Notes under the pieces: model-generated
Databases searched by the model: none
What the model saw: the letters and a program-made list of their open reading frames with translations, nothing else
Told to the model about the DNA's origin: nothing
Program-made: the position numbers and the translations under genes
From: Nonomuraea cavernae
GTDB lineage: Bacteria > Actinomycetota > Actinomycetes > Streptosporangiales > Streptosporangiaceae
Reading direction: 5' to 3'
Assembly: GCF_014646355.1 (NCBI RefSeq)
Contig: NZ_BMNH01000007.1
Coordinates: 212,807 to 276,806, forward strand
DNA: 64,000 bases
Shown here: positions 8,918-16,470 of the stretch, piece by piece
How the letters are laid out: each line of letters begins with the position of its first letter
Position numbering within the stretch: the first letter of the stretch is position 1

Positions 8918-9910
8918 ATGCTCGATGTCGTACGGCTACGCGTGCTCGTGGCGGTCGCCCGCAGGGGGTCGCTGACGGCGGCGGCCAAGGACCTGCACTA
9001 TTCGCAGCCGTCGGTCAGCCACCATCTGGCCCGCCTGGAGGCCGAGACCGGCGCCCGGCTCATCCAGCGCGCCGGGCGTGGCATCCGGCTGACCGAGGCG
9101 GGGCGGCTGCTCGCCGAGCGCGCGGCCGACATCATCGGCCGGCTCGACGCCACCGCCGAGGAGCTGGCCGCGCACGTCGGGTTGCGCTCGGGCCGGGTGC
9201 GGCTGGCCGCGTTCCCCTCGGCGCTGGGCACGTTCGTCCCCGAGGCGGCCATGCGGATCGCCCGCGACCATCCGGGGCTGCAGCTGGAGCTCACCGAGAC
9301 CGAGCCGCCCGAGGCGCTCAGGCTCCTGCGGGCCGGACGGGTCGACGTGGCGGTGATGTTCCGCTATGACGACACCATGCCCGAGGAGAGCGGCCTCCAC
9401 CTGACCCACCTCCTCGACGACCCCAGCTACCTCGTCTCCCCGTCGACCAGGGAACCGGCGACCGGGCCGGCCGGCCAACCGGCGGCTGGACCGGCGATCA
9501 GACCGGCAGGCGACCCAGCCAGCGAACCAACCAGCGGACCGGCGGGCGCGTCCCCCAAGGCTCATAAGCCCGCCAGGCTGGCGGAGCATGCGGGAGCGGC
9601 GTGGATCGCGGGGTGCGATCGGTGCCGAAGCCATCTGCTCGACATCTGCGCCAAGGCCGGGTTCGAGCCGCGCATCTCGTTCACCAGTGATGACATCGTG
9701 GCCGTGCAGGCGCTGGTGGCGGCCGGCATGGGGCTGACCGTGCTGCCGGGGCTGGCGCTGGCCGCGCACCGCCATCCCGGCGTGACGGTCACCGAGGTCG
9801 CCGGTTCGACCAGGCACGTCCACGCAGCCGTCTACGGCGGGCCGCCGCATCCTCCGGCCACCGAGGCGCTGCTGTCAGCGCTTCGGGAGAGCCTTGACCA
9901 CGTGTCCTGA
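8918..9910 (+). CDS. LysR-family transcriptional regulator
   Basis: A 330-residue LTTR. The winged HTH is at residues 1-60 (RRGSLTAAAKDLHYSQPSVSHHLARLEAETGARL), followed by the linker helix and an effector domain from about 85. An unusual low-complexity insert of roughly 40 residues (Gly/Pro/Ala/Thr, repeated PA-x-GPA, about 182-222, bases 9460-9585) splits the effector domain; its DNA is a run of degenerate ACCGGCG repeats, suggesting recent expansion. Domain order resumes with the C-terminal half (FEPRISFTSDDIVAVQALVAAGMGLTVLP). It probably senses a thiol or sulfur metabolite and controls the divergent cysteine dioxygenase; that role is inferred from position. Confidence 0.93.
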   Translation: MLDVVRLRVLVAVARRGSLTAAAKDLHYSQPSVSHHLARLEAETGARLIQRAGRGIRLTEAGRLLAERAADIIGRLDATAEELAAHVGLRSGRVRLAAFPSALGTFVPEAAMRIARDHPGLQLELTETEPPEALRLLRAGRVDVAVMFRYDDTMPEESGLHLTHLLDDPSYLVSPSTREPATGPAGQPAAGPAIRPAGDPASEPTSGPAGASPKAHKPARLAEHAGAAWIAGCDRCRSHLLDICAKAGFEPRISFTSDDIVAVQALVAAGMGLTVLPGLALAAHRHPGVTVTEVAGSTRHVHAAVYGGPPHPPATEALLSALRESLDHVS

Positions 9911-9985
9911 GGGTGGCTCAGCGGGCTCACACCGATACTCGGGGTGCACGGGAGCTGGGTGCGCCGACTCAGAACCGCAGGCACA

Positions 9986-10017
9986 TGATCACAATTCAAC
10001 CTCGTGGCGCGTGATTC
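9986..10017 (+). promoter_or_regulatory. shared upstream motif of the novel family, copy 2
   Basis: TGATCAC at 9986-9992 and CGTGATTC at 10010-10017, 17 bases apart and ending 37 bases before the ATG at 10055. The spacing matches copies 1 and 3 to within about two bases, and would suit -35/-10 boxes of an alternative sigma factor or two operator half-sites. Confidence 0.5.
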
Positions 10018-10054
10018 ACCTCCTGCCGAACAGGAGGCCGGAGAGGATGATCGC

Positions 10055-11221
10055 ATGACGGAGCAACCTCTTCAGGTACAGGGCGCCGGCCTGCGAAACT
10101 CGGCCATCAATCTCGATTTCTTCGCAAACGCACTGCTCGACACGCACCGCATGCAACGCGACGGGTACCCCCCTGTATCCGCGATGCCGATGGGGGCGCT
10201 GGGGATCATCGGCGAGGCGGCGCGCCTCCGCTACAACAACGGGTTCCGCGGCTTCAACGATCGCCTGATCGACGGCGTCCACTCTGCCAAGTTCCTGTCC
10301 AGAACCCTCATCCGCAACCTGGACGGATACACCGAAGCCGAGAACGCCAACGTGCAGGACCTGATCAGGATGCAGCAGAGGGGAAGTGGCTCCGATCTCG
10401 ATTTCGGTCTGCTCGGTGACGATATCGTTTCCATCCCCGGCAATCCCCTGTTCGACGCTCATCGGGGCCTGAACAGGAACTGGGAAGGAATGACCCTGAC
10501 GGCAGGGGCGACCGTCAGCGGGCTGACGGCGCTGGGGCTCCGTCAATTCATGGCCAAGAGTTCGCGGTACGTCGCACCGAGTCCCACCGTGTTCAACGAA
10601 TACGAAAGAGCGCGCGTGGCGCTACGGAGTAGTCGTACCGCTGGATTACTCAAGCTCGCCGGACAAATGTCCTTGGCCGCTACCGTCGGTGCGCTGGCCT
10701 GGGCCACCGCCGTGGTCCCGAGCGACGAAGTCCTGGACGATCACGTCAATTACTGGGCAAGTGTGGCGCTGTCGTTAAGCAAACTCTTCGCCGGCGGCGA
10801 TCCGGCGGAGAGATCTGTCCTTGCCCAGGCGTGGAGCGGTGATGCCATGGTCGCGGCCGACGCGAAGTTGCGCGCCTTCATAACAGCGGGCATCCAGCTC
10901 TCCGACGAAGCCGTGGCACGCGCCTACGACCTGGCACAGGCGGTGGCGAACCTCAACCTTCTCCACGACCTGGCCTTGGGGGTGACGGTGATGGGAGTCG
11001 CGGCGCTGGCCGGGATCCGTATTTTTTACTCCGTCAATCCCGTGGCCGCGCTGGCGGCGCAGGAGACCATGGGGCGCAAGATAACCATCGCCATCATGGC
11101 CGTTCAGGCCGTGCTCACCGCCTCGATGGGCATGGTGCTCTACGCGGGGATGGACGGGCAGCGCAGAGAATCCGGGCCCAGCAACGTGCCGTCACAGGAT
11201 TTCCCTCGGGAGCTCGTTTAA
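10055..11221 (+). CDS. novel ESX-like membrane protein family, copy 2
   Basis: A 388-residue protein with no family name that I recognise. Residues 5-105 form a predicted all-helical domain resembling EspC-type ESX substrates and end in G91-Y92-T-E-A-E96, a YxxxE type VII secretion-like signal. A hydrophobic stretch lies at 145-163 and a strong membrane helix at 198-221 (AGQMSLAATVGALAWATAVV), followed by conserved VVPSDEVLDDHVNYW. A helix-WSG-helix hairpin (WSG at 260-262) spans about 225-305 and looks like a WXG100 unit. Two more hydrophobic helices lie at 307-325 and 343-364, with a short polar tail. ATG 10055 follows GAGAGGA. Export and topology are inferences; no ESX machinery gene is in the window. 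Confidence 0.85.
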   Translation: MTEQPLQVQGAGLRNSAINLDFFANALLDTHRMQRDGYPPVSAMPMGALGIIGEAARLRYNNGFRGFNDRLIDGVHSAKFLSRTLIRNLDGYTEAENANVQDLIRMQQRGSGSDLDFGLLGDDIVSIPGNPLFDAHRGLNRNWEGMTLTAGATVSGLTALGLRQFMAKSSRYVAPSPTVFNEYERARVALRSSRTAGLLKLAGQMSLAATVGALAWATAVVPSDEVLDDHVNYWASVALSLSKLFAGGDPAERSVLAQAWSGDAMVAADAKLRAFITAGIQLSDEAVARAYDLAQAVANLNLLHDLALGVTVMGVAALAGIRIFYSVNPVAALAAQETMGRKITIAIMAVQAVLTASMGMVLYAGMDGQRRESGPSNVPSQDFPRELV

Positions 11222-11222
11222 G

Positions 11223-11300
11223 GCGTCGCCCAGGGCAGGTCCGCGGACGTGGCCCACCTGGTCTGGCAGGGCGTGCGCAAGTTGGTGCACCGTGAGCTGG
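11223..11300 (+). pseudogene. degraded lysE fragment
   Basis: Starting two bases after the copy 2 stop, GCGTCGCCCAGGGCAGGTC matches lysE bases 12757-12775, and the next 50 bases match 12895-12944 at about 43 positions, with the 120 or so bases between them deleted. It is therefore a remnant of a second lysE lying between copies 2 and 3, the result of duplicating a family-gene-plus-lysE unit or of an insertion into lysE. Confidence 0.7.
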
Positions 11301-11335
11301 CGGAGCAGGCCGCGGGCCCGGGAATAGTCGGCAAA

Positions 11336-11366
11336 TGATCACGAAGTAACCACCTTTTCGTGATCC
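11336..11366 (+). promoter_or_regulatory. shared upstream motif of the novel family, copy 3
   Basis: TGATCAC (11336-11342) and CGTGATCC (11359-11366), ending 38 bases before the ATG at 11405. Here the boxes extend to an inverted repeat, GATCACGAA and TTCGTGATC, which favours an operator role as well as, or instead of, a sigma-factor site. Confidence 0.5.
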
Positions 11367-11404
11367 ACTTCTGGTCGAGCCCAAGGTCCGGAAAGGATGA
11401 CGCC

Positions 11405-12601
11405 ATGGTGGAGCAGCCTCTTCAGGTCCAAGGCGCCGCTCTGCGGCACTCAGGCCTCAATCTCGACCTTTTCGCAGAGCAGCTGTTCACGTTGCACGGC
11501 GCGCAACGAGATGGGATGGATCCGGCGACCGCGATGCCGGTGGGCGCACTGGGGATTGTCGGCGAGCCGGCGCGCCTGCGCTACAACCTCGGGCTCCACG
11601 GCTTCAACGATCGCCTGGCGGACGGCTCCCACTCGGCTCAACATCTGTCCGAAACCCTCATCCGCAGCGCCGACGGTTACTACAAGGCCGAGGACGCCAA
11701 CGTGCAGGCGTTGCTCGACCTGCCGGCCACTGATGCCTCGGAACTCGATCACGACCTCCTGTCTGAGCCCGTGTCCATGGACGGCAGGAGAAATCCCCTG
11801 TTCGACGCCCAGGGCTCGAACAGGGAGTGGGAATTGATGGCCCTGCTGGGTGTAGCAACCGCTGGGGGGCTGAGCGCGCTGGGGCTGCGTCACATGCTGG
11901 CCCAAAAGCGCTACATCAAGCACCCAGGCGACCGTCTATCCGAATACAGGCCGCCGGGGTCCCGGAGGTCCTTTTGGACCACCGAAACCGAACCATCGCG
12001 CATCGCGATACGGAGTGGCCGCACCGCCGGGTTGCTCAAGGTCGCAGGGCGAATGTCCGTGGCCGCCACCGTGGGCGCGCTGGTCTGGGCCACGGCCGTG
12101 GTTCCGAGCGACGAAACCCTGGACAATCATGTGAATTACTGGGCGTCAATGGCACGCTCGTTACACGAACTCTTCCGCGGCGGCGATCCAGCGAAGAGAG
12201 ACGTTCTCGCACGGGCGTGGAGCGGTGATGCCATGGTCGCGGCCGACGCGAAGCTGCGCGCCTTCATGACCGCGGGCATCGAGCTCTCCGACGAAGCCGT
12301 AGGACACGCCCAGGACTTGGCGTCGGCGGTGAAGTTGCTCAACCGTCTCCACGATCATGTCTACGGGGTGACCCTGTTGGGAGTGTTGGGGTTGGCCTTG
12401 ATCCGCACGTCTTACATGGCCAATCCCGTGGCCGCGCTGGCCGCGCAGGAGACCGCGGGACGGAAAATATCCACCCTCATCGTGAGAATGCAGGCGATGA
12501 TCGCGGTCCTGACGAGTATCACGCTCTTTAGGACCATGGACGGGCAGCGCAAGGAACACGGACCGAAGATCGTGCCGGATCAGGATTTTCCTCGGGCGTA
12601 A
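11405..12601 (+). CDS. novel ESX-like membrane protein family, copy 3
   Basis: A 398-residue close paralogue of copy 2; the start region (M-x-EQPLQVQGA) is nearly identical. It has the same order: helical N-terminal domain, G-Y-Y-K-A-E-D at 91-97, hydrophobic segment at 145-163, a longer Arg/Pro-rich linker (165-205), membrane helix about 212-233, VVPSDETLDNHVNYW, WSG at 272-274, and two final hydrophobic helices (about 320-338 and 352-375). Shared tail residues are MDGQR-x-E and QDFPR. ATG 11405 follows GGAAAGGA. Copies 2 and 3 look like a tandem duplication with a lysE remnant between them. Confidence 0.85.
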   Translation: MVEQPLQVQGAALRHSGLNLDLFAEQLFTLHGAQRDGMDPATAMPVGALGIVGEPARLRYNLGLHGFNDRLADGSHSAQHLSETLIRSADGYYKAEDANVQALLDLPATDASELDHDLLSEPVSMDGRRNPLFDAQGSNREWELMALLGVATAGGLSALGLRHMLAQKRYIKHPGDRLSEYRPPGSRRSFWTTETEPSRIAIRSGRTAGLLKVAGRMSVAATVGALVWATAVVPSDETLDNHVNYWASMARSLHELFRGGDPAKRDVLARAWSGDAMVAADAKLRAFMTAGIELSDEAVGHAQDLASAVKLLNRLHDHVYGVTLLGVLGLALIRTSYMANPVAALAAQETAGRKISTLIVRMQAMIAVLTSITLFRTMDGQRKEHGPKIVPDQDFPRA

Positions 12602-12661
12602 GAGCCGTCAGCGCCAAGCGCAGCGCCGGAAATCCTTTGACCGCGTCCTTAGGATGGCCCC

Positions 12662-13288
12662 ATGCCGGATCTCGCGACGCTCGCGCTCTTCTGCGCGGCC
12701 ACCCTCGCCCTGCTCGTGGTGCCCGGCCCCGCCGTGCTCTTCATCGTCATGCGCAGTGTCGCCCAGGGCAGGTCGGCCGGCCTGGTCTCGGTCCTCGGCG
12801 TGCACGCGGGCTCGCTGGTCCACGTGGTGGCCGCCGCGCTCGGCATCAGCGCGCTGCTGGCCGCCTCGGCGACGGCGTTCACCGTGGTCAAGTACGCGGG
12901 CGTGGCCTACCTGGTGTGGCTGGGCGTGCGCAAGCTGATGCAGCGCGGGACAGACGAGGAGACCGTGGCCACCGAGACCCATTCCAGGCGGCGGATGTTC
13001 TGGGAGGGATTCGTGGTCAACGTGCTCAACCCGAAGACCGCGATCTTCTTCCTGGCGTTCCTGCCGCTGTTCACCGACCCGGCCGCGGGCCCGGTCGGGC
13101 CGCAGATCCTGCTGCTCGGGCTGTTCTGGCTGGTGCTCGGGATGGTCAGCGACGGCACCTACGCGATGGCGGCCTCGGCCCTGGCCGGGCGCCTGCGCCG
13201 GTCGGCCAAGGCTCGCCGCCGCCTCGACATCGGCAGCGGCGTCGTCTACCTCGGGCTGGCCGCCCTGCTGACGGGCGAGAAGGCCTGA
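12662..13288 (+). CDS. LysE/RhtB-family amino acid exporter
   Basis: A 208-residue inner-membrane exporter with six predicted hydrophobic helices. Diagnostic features are the N-terminal VVPGPAVLFIVMRSVAQGRSAGLVSVLG block and the mid-protein FVVNVLNPKTAIFFLAFLPLF motif of the LysE superfamily. It should expel an amino acid or derivative by proton antiport; substrate unknown. ATG 12662 is 60 bases after copy 3. A degraded second copy of parts of this gene lies at 11223-11300. Confidence 0.93.
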   Translation: MPDLATLALFCAATLALLVVPGPAVLFIVMRSVAQGRSAGLVSVLGVHAGSLVHVVAAALGISALLAASATAFTVVKYAGVAYLVWLGVRKLMQRGTDEETVATETHSRRRMFWEGFVVNVLNPKTAIFFLAFLPLFTDPAAGPVGPQILLLGLFWLVLGMVSDGTYAMAASALAGRLRRSAKARRRLDIGSGVVYLGLAALLTGEKA

Positions 13289-13326
13289 GCCGGCAGGCGG
13301 GTGTCCGGTCTGACCTCACCCCGTGT

Positions 13327-13620
13327 CTACACGGCTACGAGCCGAACTCGATCACCACAGAGCTTGGTCATGTCGTCGATTTCGGAGGTGAGCATGACGA
13401 CCGGCCGCTGTTGCCGTGTCGCCAGCTCCGCCACCACGGCGTCGATCGCGTACTTGTGACCATGCAGTCCGGCTCCGATCCGCAGCGCTGAGGCGGCTTT
13501 GGCCTCCTCTTCGCCAACGTGGACGATCCGCATACCGGACAGGAGCCAGGCGAGCCGGGTTTTGTCCGTTCGGCGGTGAGTGGCCTCGATGACGGTGAGA
13601 GCGCTGATCACCGCCTCCAT
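13327..13620 (-). pseudogene. PIN-domain (VapC-like) toxin remnant, N-terminally truncated
   Basis: The 97-residue frame aligns with the C-terminal two thirds of a PIN nuclease: RLAWLLSGMRIVHV, then AGLHGHKYAIDAVVAELA with the later acidic residues, and VVMLTSEIDDMTKLCGDRVRLVAV. The first strand carrying the essential N-terminal Asp is missing, because the upstream DNA is the end of the acyl-CoA synthetase gene 22 bases away. No antitoxin gene is adjacent. It is probably a dead toxin fragment; a low-probability alternative is a real truncated protein. Confidence 0.6.
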
Positions 13621-13642
13621 GCCGCGGCTTGCCAGATGGGGG

Positions 13643-15226
13643 TCAGCAGGCGGATTCGGCCACCTGTCTGGCCCAGCGGTAGTCGGCCTTGCCGGCCGGG
13701 GAGCGGACCATCTCGGTCACGAACGCGTACGTGCGGGGCACCTTGTAGCCCGACAGTAATCGCCGGCAGTGCGCGTCGAGCTCCTCCGAGGCGACCTCGA
13801 CGCCGGGACGCCGCTCGATGACGGCGGCCACCCTGTTGCCCCAGCGCTCGTCGGGCACGCCGGTCACCACCGCGTCGAACACGGCGGGGTGGCCCTTGAG
13901 CACGGCCTCGACCTCCTCGGGGAAGACCTTCTCGCCGCCGGTGTTGATGCACTGCGAGCCCCTGCCGAACATGGTGACGGTGCCGTCGGCCTCGACGGTC
14001 GCCAGGTCGCCGGTCAGCAGCCAGCGGGTGCCGTCGGCGTCGGTGACGAACGTCCGCGCCGTCTTGTCCGGGTCGTTGTGGTAGCCGAACGCGATCCGCC
14101 CGGCCTTGGCCACGGTGCCCAGCTGTCCCGAGCCCGGCTCGACGGGCCGCAGCTTCTCGTCGAGCACGGCCAGCCCGGAGGTCGCGTTGGGCTGGTAGCG
14201 CAGCCCCTTCTCCGGCGAGGAGCCCTCGACGCCCGAGGCGGTGAAGCCCGACTCGGTGGAGCCGAAGTTGTCGAGGATCATCACGTTCGGCAGCAGTTCC
14301 TGGAGCCGGTCGCGGACGGCGCCGCTCAGGATGGCGCCGGTGGAGCTGACCGCGACCAGTGAGGAGACGTCGTAGCCGCCCCGTTCGAGCTCTTCGCTGA
14401 GCGGCCTGGCCATCGCGTCGCCGGTGATGTTGACGGTGAACACCTTCTCCCGCTCGATCGTCCGCCACACGTCGGCGGCGTCGAACTTGCGGACGTAGGC
14501 GATGGTGGAGCCCATCCACCAGGCGATGAAGGTGGCCATCTGCGCCGCCCCGTGCATCAGCGGCGGCGCGGCCATCATCACGATCGGGTTCGCCTTGACG
14601 GCCTCGTCGACGACCTCCTGCGGGGTGGCGCGCGGCTCGCCGTACGGGTTGCCGCCGCCGAAGGCCATGAACAGGTCCTCGACGTGCCACATGGCGCCCT
14701 TCGGCATGCCGGTCGTGCCGCCGGTGTAGATGATGTAGACGTCCTGCCCGGAGCGTGGGGCGAAGCCGCGCTCCGGCTTGCCGCTCTCCAGCGCCATCCA
14801 GTACGGCACCGCGTCGCGGGTGGCCGGCTGCCCGCCCACCGCGATCAGGTGCCGCAACTCCGGGGCGTCGGGGGCGACGGCGGCCACCCGCGACTCGAAC
14901 TCGACGTCGTAGAACAACGCCCGGATGCCGGAGTCGCGGTAGAGGTAGAGCAGTTCGGCTTCGACGTAGCGGTAGTTGACGTTGATCGGCACGGCCCGGA
15001 TCTTCAGCGCGGCGAGCAGCGCGGCGATGTACTCGATGCCGTTGTAGAGGTGGATGCCGACGTGCTGGCCGGGCCCGACGCCCCGGTCGAGCAGGTAGTG
15101 GGCGAGCCGGTTGGCCTCGGCGTCCAGCTCGGCGTAGGTGCGCCGTTCGTCGCCGCACACGACGGCGACGCGGTCCCCGATCGCGTCCGCGAGCGCTTCG
15201 AACAGGTCAGCGTGGTTGAACTCCAT
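13643..15226 (-). CDS. acyl-CoA synthetase (AMP-forming)
   Basis: A 527-residue ANL-superfamily ligase activating a carboxylic acid to its CoA thioester through an acyl-adenylate. The P-loop YTGGTTGMPKGAMWH (about 170), DNFGSTESG (A5), TGDLATVEADG (A7) and the C-terminal catalytic Lys region PAGKADYRWAR are present. It is the last gene of a run of minus-strand lipid genes (18402-19952, 17510-18412, 16471-17493, 15275-16420), so its substrate is probably a fatty or sterol-derived acid. ATG 15226 follows GAAGAGG. Confidence 0.93.
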   Translation of the reverse strand: MEFNHADLFEALADAIGDRVAVVCGDERRTYAELDAEANRLAHYLLDRGVGPGQHVGIHLYNGIEYIAALLAALKIRAVPINVNYRYVEAELLYLYRDSGIRALFYDVEFESRVAAVAPDAPELRHLIAVGGQPATRDAVPYWMALESGKPERGFAPRSGQDVYIIYTGGTTGMPKGAMWHVEDLFMAFGGGNPYGEPRATPQEVVDEAVKANPIVMMAAPPLMHGAAQMATFIAWWMGSTIAYVRKFDAADVWRTIEREKVFTVNITGDAMARPLSEELERGGYDVSSLVAVSSTGAILSGAVRDRLQELLPNVMILDNFGSTESGFTASGVEGSSPEKGLRYQPNATSGLAVLDEKLRPVEPGSGQLGTVAKAGRIAFGYHNDPDKTARTFVTDADGTRWLLTGDLATVEADGTVTMFGRGSQCINTGGEKVFPEEVEAVLKGHPAVFDAVVTGVPDERWGNRVAAVIERRPGVEVASEELDAHCRRLLSGYKVPRTYAFVTEMVRSPAGKADYRWARQVAESAC

Positions 15227-15274
15227 CCGGACCTCTTCTTCCTCGGTTCGAGGGTGTGCGGGTGTCCCCCCTGG

Positions 15275-16420
15275 TCAGGGCTTCTCCCGTCCGACGATCC
15301 ACATCGCGAAGAACTGGGCTCCCCCGCCGTAGGCGTGGCCGAGCGCGAGCCGGGCGCCGTCCACCTGGTGCTCTCCCGCCATCCCGCGCACCTGCAGCGC
15401 GGCCTCGGCGAATCTGATCAGTCCGGACGCGCCGATCGGGTTGCTGGACAGCACCCCGCCGGAGGCGTTCCACGGGATGTCACCGTCGAGCGCGGTGGCC
15501 CCCGACTCGGTGACCTTCCAGCCCTCTCCTTCCGCGGTGAATCCCAGGTTCTCCAGCCACATCGGCTCATACCAGGAGAACGGTACGTACACCTCGGCCA
15601 CGTCGATCTGCCGCCGGGGGTCGGTGATGCCGGCCTGCCGGTAGACGTCGGCGGCGCAGTCCTTGCCGGCCTGCGGGCTGACCGTGTCGCGCCGGGCCCG
15701 GGACATCGGTTCGGAGCGCATGGCCGCACCGTGCACCCAGGCGGGCGTGCCGGTGACCTTGTCCTCCGACGACAGGACGATCGCGCAGGCGCCGTCGCTG
15801 GACGGGCAGGTCTCCAGGTAGCGGATCGGCTCCCACAGCATCGGCGTCGACTCGACCATCGCCCGGTCGATGCCGGGGATCCTGAGGTGCGCGTACGGGT
15901 TCTTCAGCGCGTTCAGCCGGTCCTTGACCGCGACCAGCGTGCCGATGTGGCCGGGGGCGCCGGTCCGGCGCATGTACTCGCGGATGTGCGGCGCGAAGTA
16001 GCCGCCGGCGCCCACCACCAGCGACGAGCTGAACGGCGGGTGGGTGGTCAGCGCCCAGGTGGCGTTGGACTCCGACTGCTTCTCGAACGCCACGACCAGC
16101 ACCCGGTCGTGCACGCCGCCCTGGATGAGGCCGGCGCCGACCAGGGCGGTCGAGCCGCCGACGCTGCCCGCGGTGTGCACGCGCATCATCGGCTTGCCCG
16201 CCGCGCCCAGCGCGTCGGCCAGGTAGGACTCGGGCATCATGACGCCCTCGAACAGGTCGGGCGCCTTGCCGATGACGACCGCGTTGATGTCCTTGAAGGT
16301 GAGCCCGGCGTCGTCGAGCGCCCTGAGCGCGGCCTCGCGGACCAGGCCGGCGATCGACACGTCCCTGCGTTTGGTCGTGTAGTGCGTCTGGCCGACGCCG
16401 ATGACCGCGCATCTGTTCAC
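15275..16420 (-). CDS. thiolase-fold lipid-transfer protein (Ltp/SCP-x type)
   Basis: A 381-residue thiolase superfamily protein of the SCP-x/Ltp subgroup (MNRCAVIGVGQTHY start, GTG codon). Both usual catalytic cysteines seem absent: the nucleophile region reads VHTAGSVGGST (83-91) and the C-terminal motif is LGHAYGGGAQF. Loss of these cysteines together with a DUF35 partner nearby is the pattern of Ltp2-type steroid retro-aldolases rather than true thiolases. It probably acts on a CoA-bound sterol side chain, forming a complex with the DUF35 protein or the second thiolase homologue next door. The function is inferred from family and context. Confidence 0.85.
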   Translation of the reverse strand: MNRCAVIGVGQTHYTTKRRDVSIAGLVREAALRALDDAGLTFKDINAVVIGKAPDLFEGVMMPESYLADALGAAGKPMMRVHTAGSVGGSTALVGAGLIQGGVHDRVLVVAFEKQSESNATWALTTHPPFSSSLVVGAGGYFAPHIREYMRRTGAPGHIGTLVAVKDRLNALKNPYAHLRIPGIDRAMVESTPMLWEPIRYLETCPSSDGACAIVLSSEDKVTGTPAWVHGAAMRSEPMSRARRDTVSPQAGKDCAADVYRQAGITDPRRQIDVAEVYVPFSWYEPMWLENLGFTAEGEGWKVTESGATALDGDIPWNASGGVLSSNPIGASGLIRFAEAALQVRGMAGEHQVDGARLALGHAYGGGAQFFAMWIVGREKP

Positions 16421-16470
16421 TGGTCGCTCACCACTCCTCGTTCGCTACGCGGCCTCGCCGGGTCATGGGC

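Noticed and set aside
9911..10054. Possible gene remnant between lysR and copy 2
   Set aside because: No similarity to lysE, dioxygenase or hydrolase fragments could be seen, unlike the flanks of copies 1 and 3.
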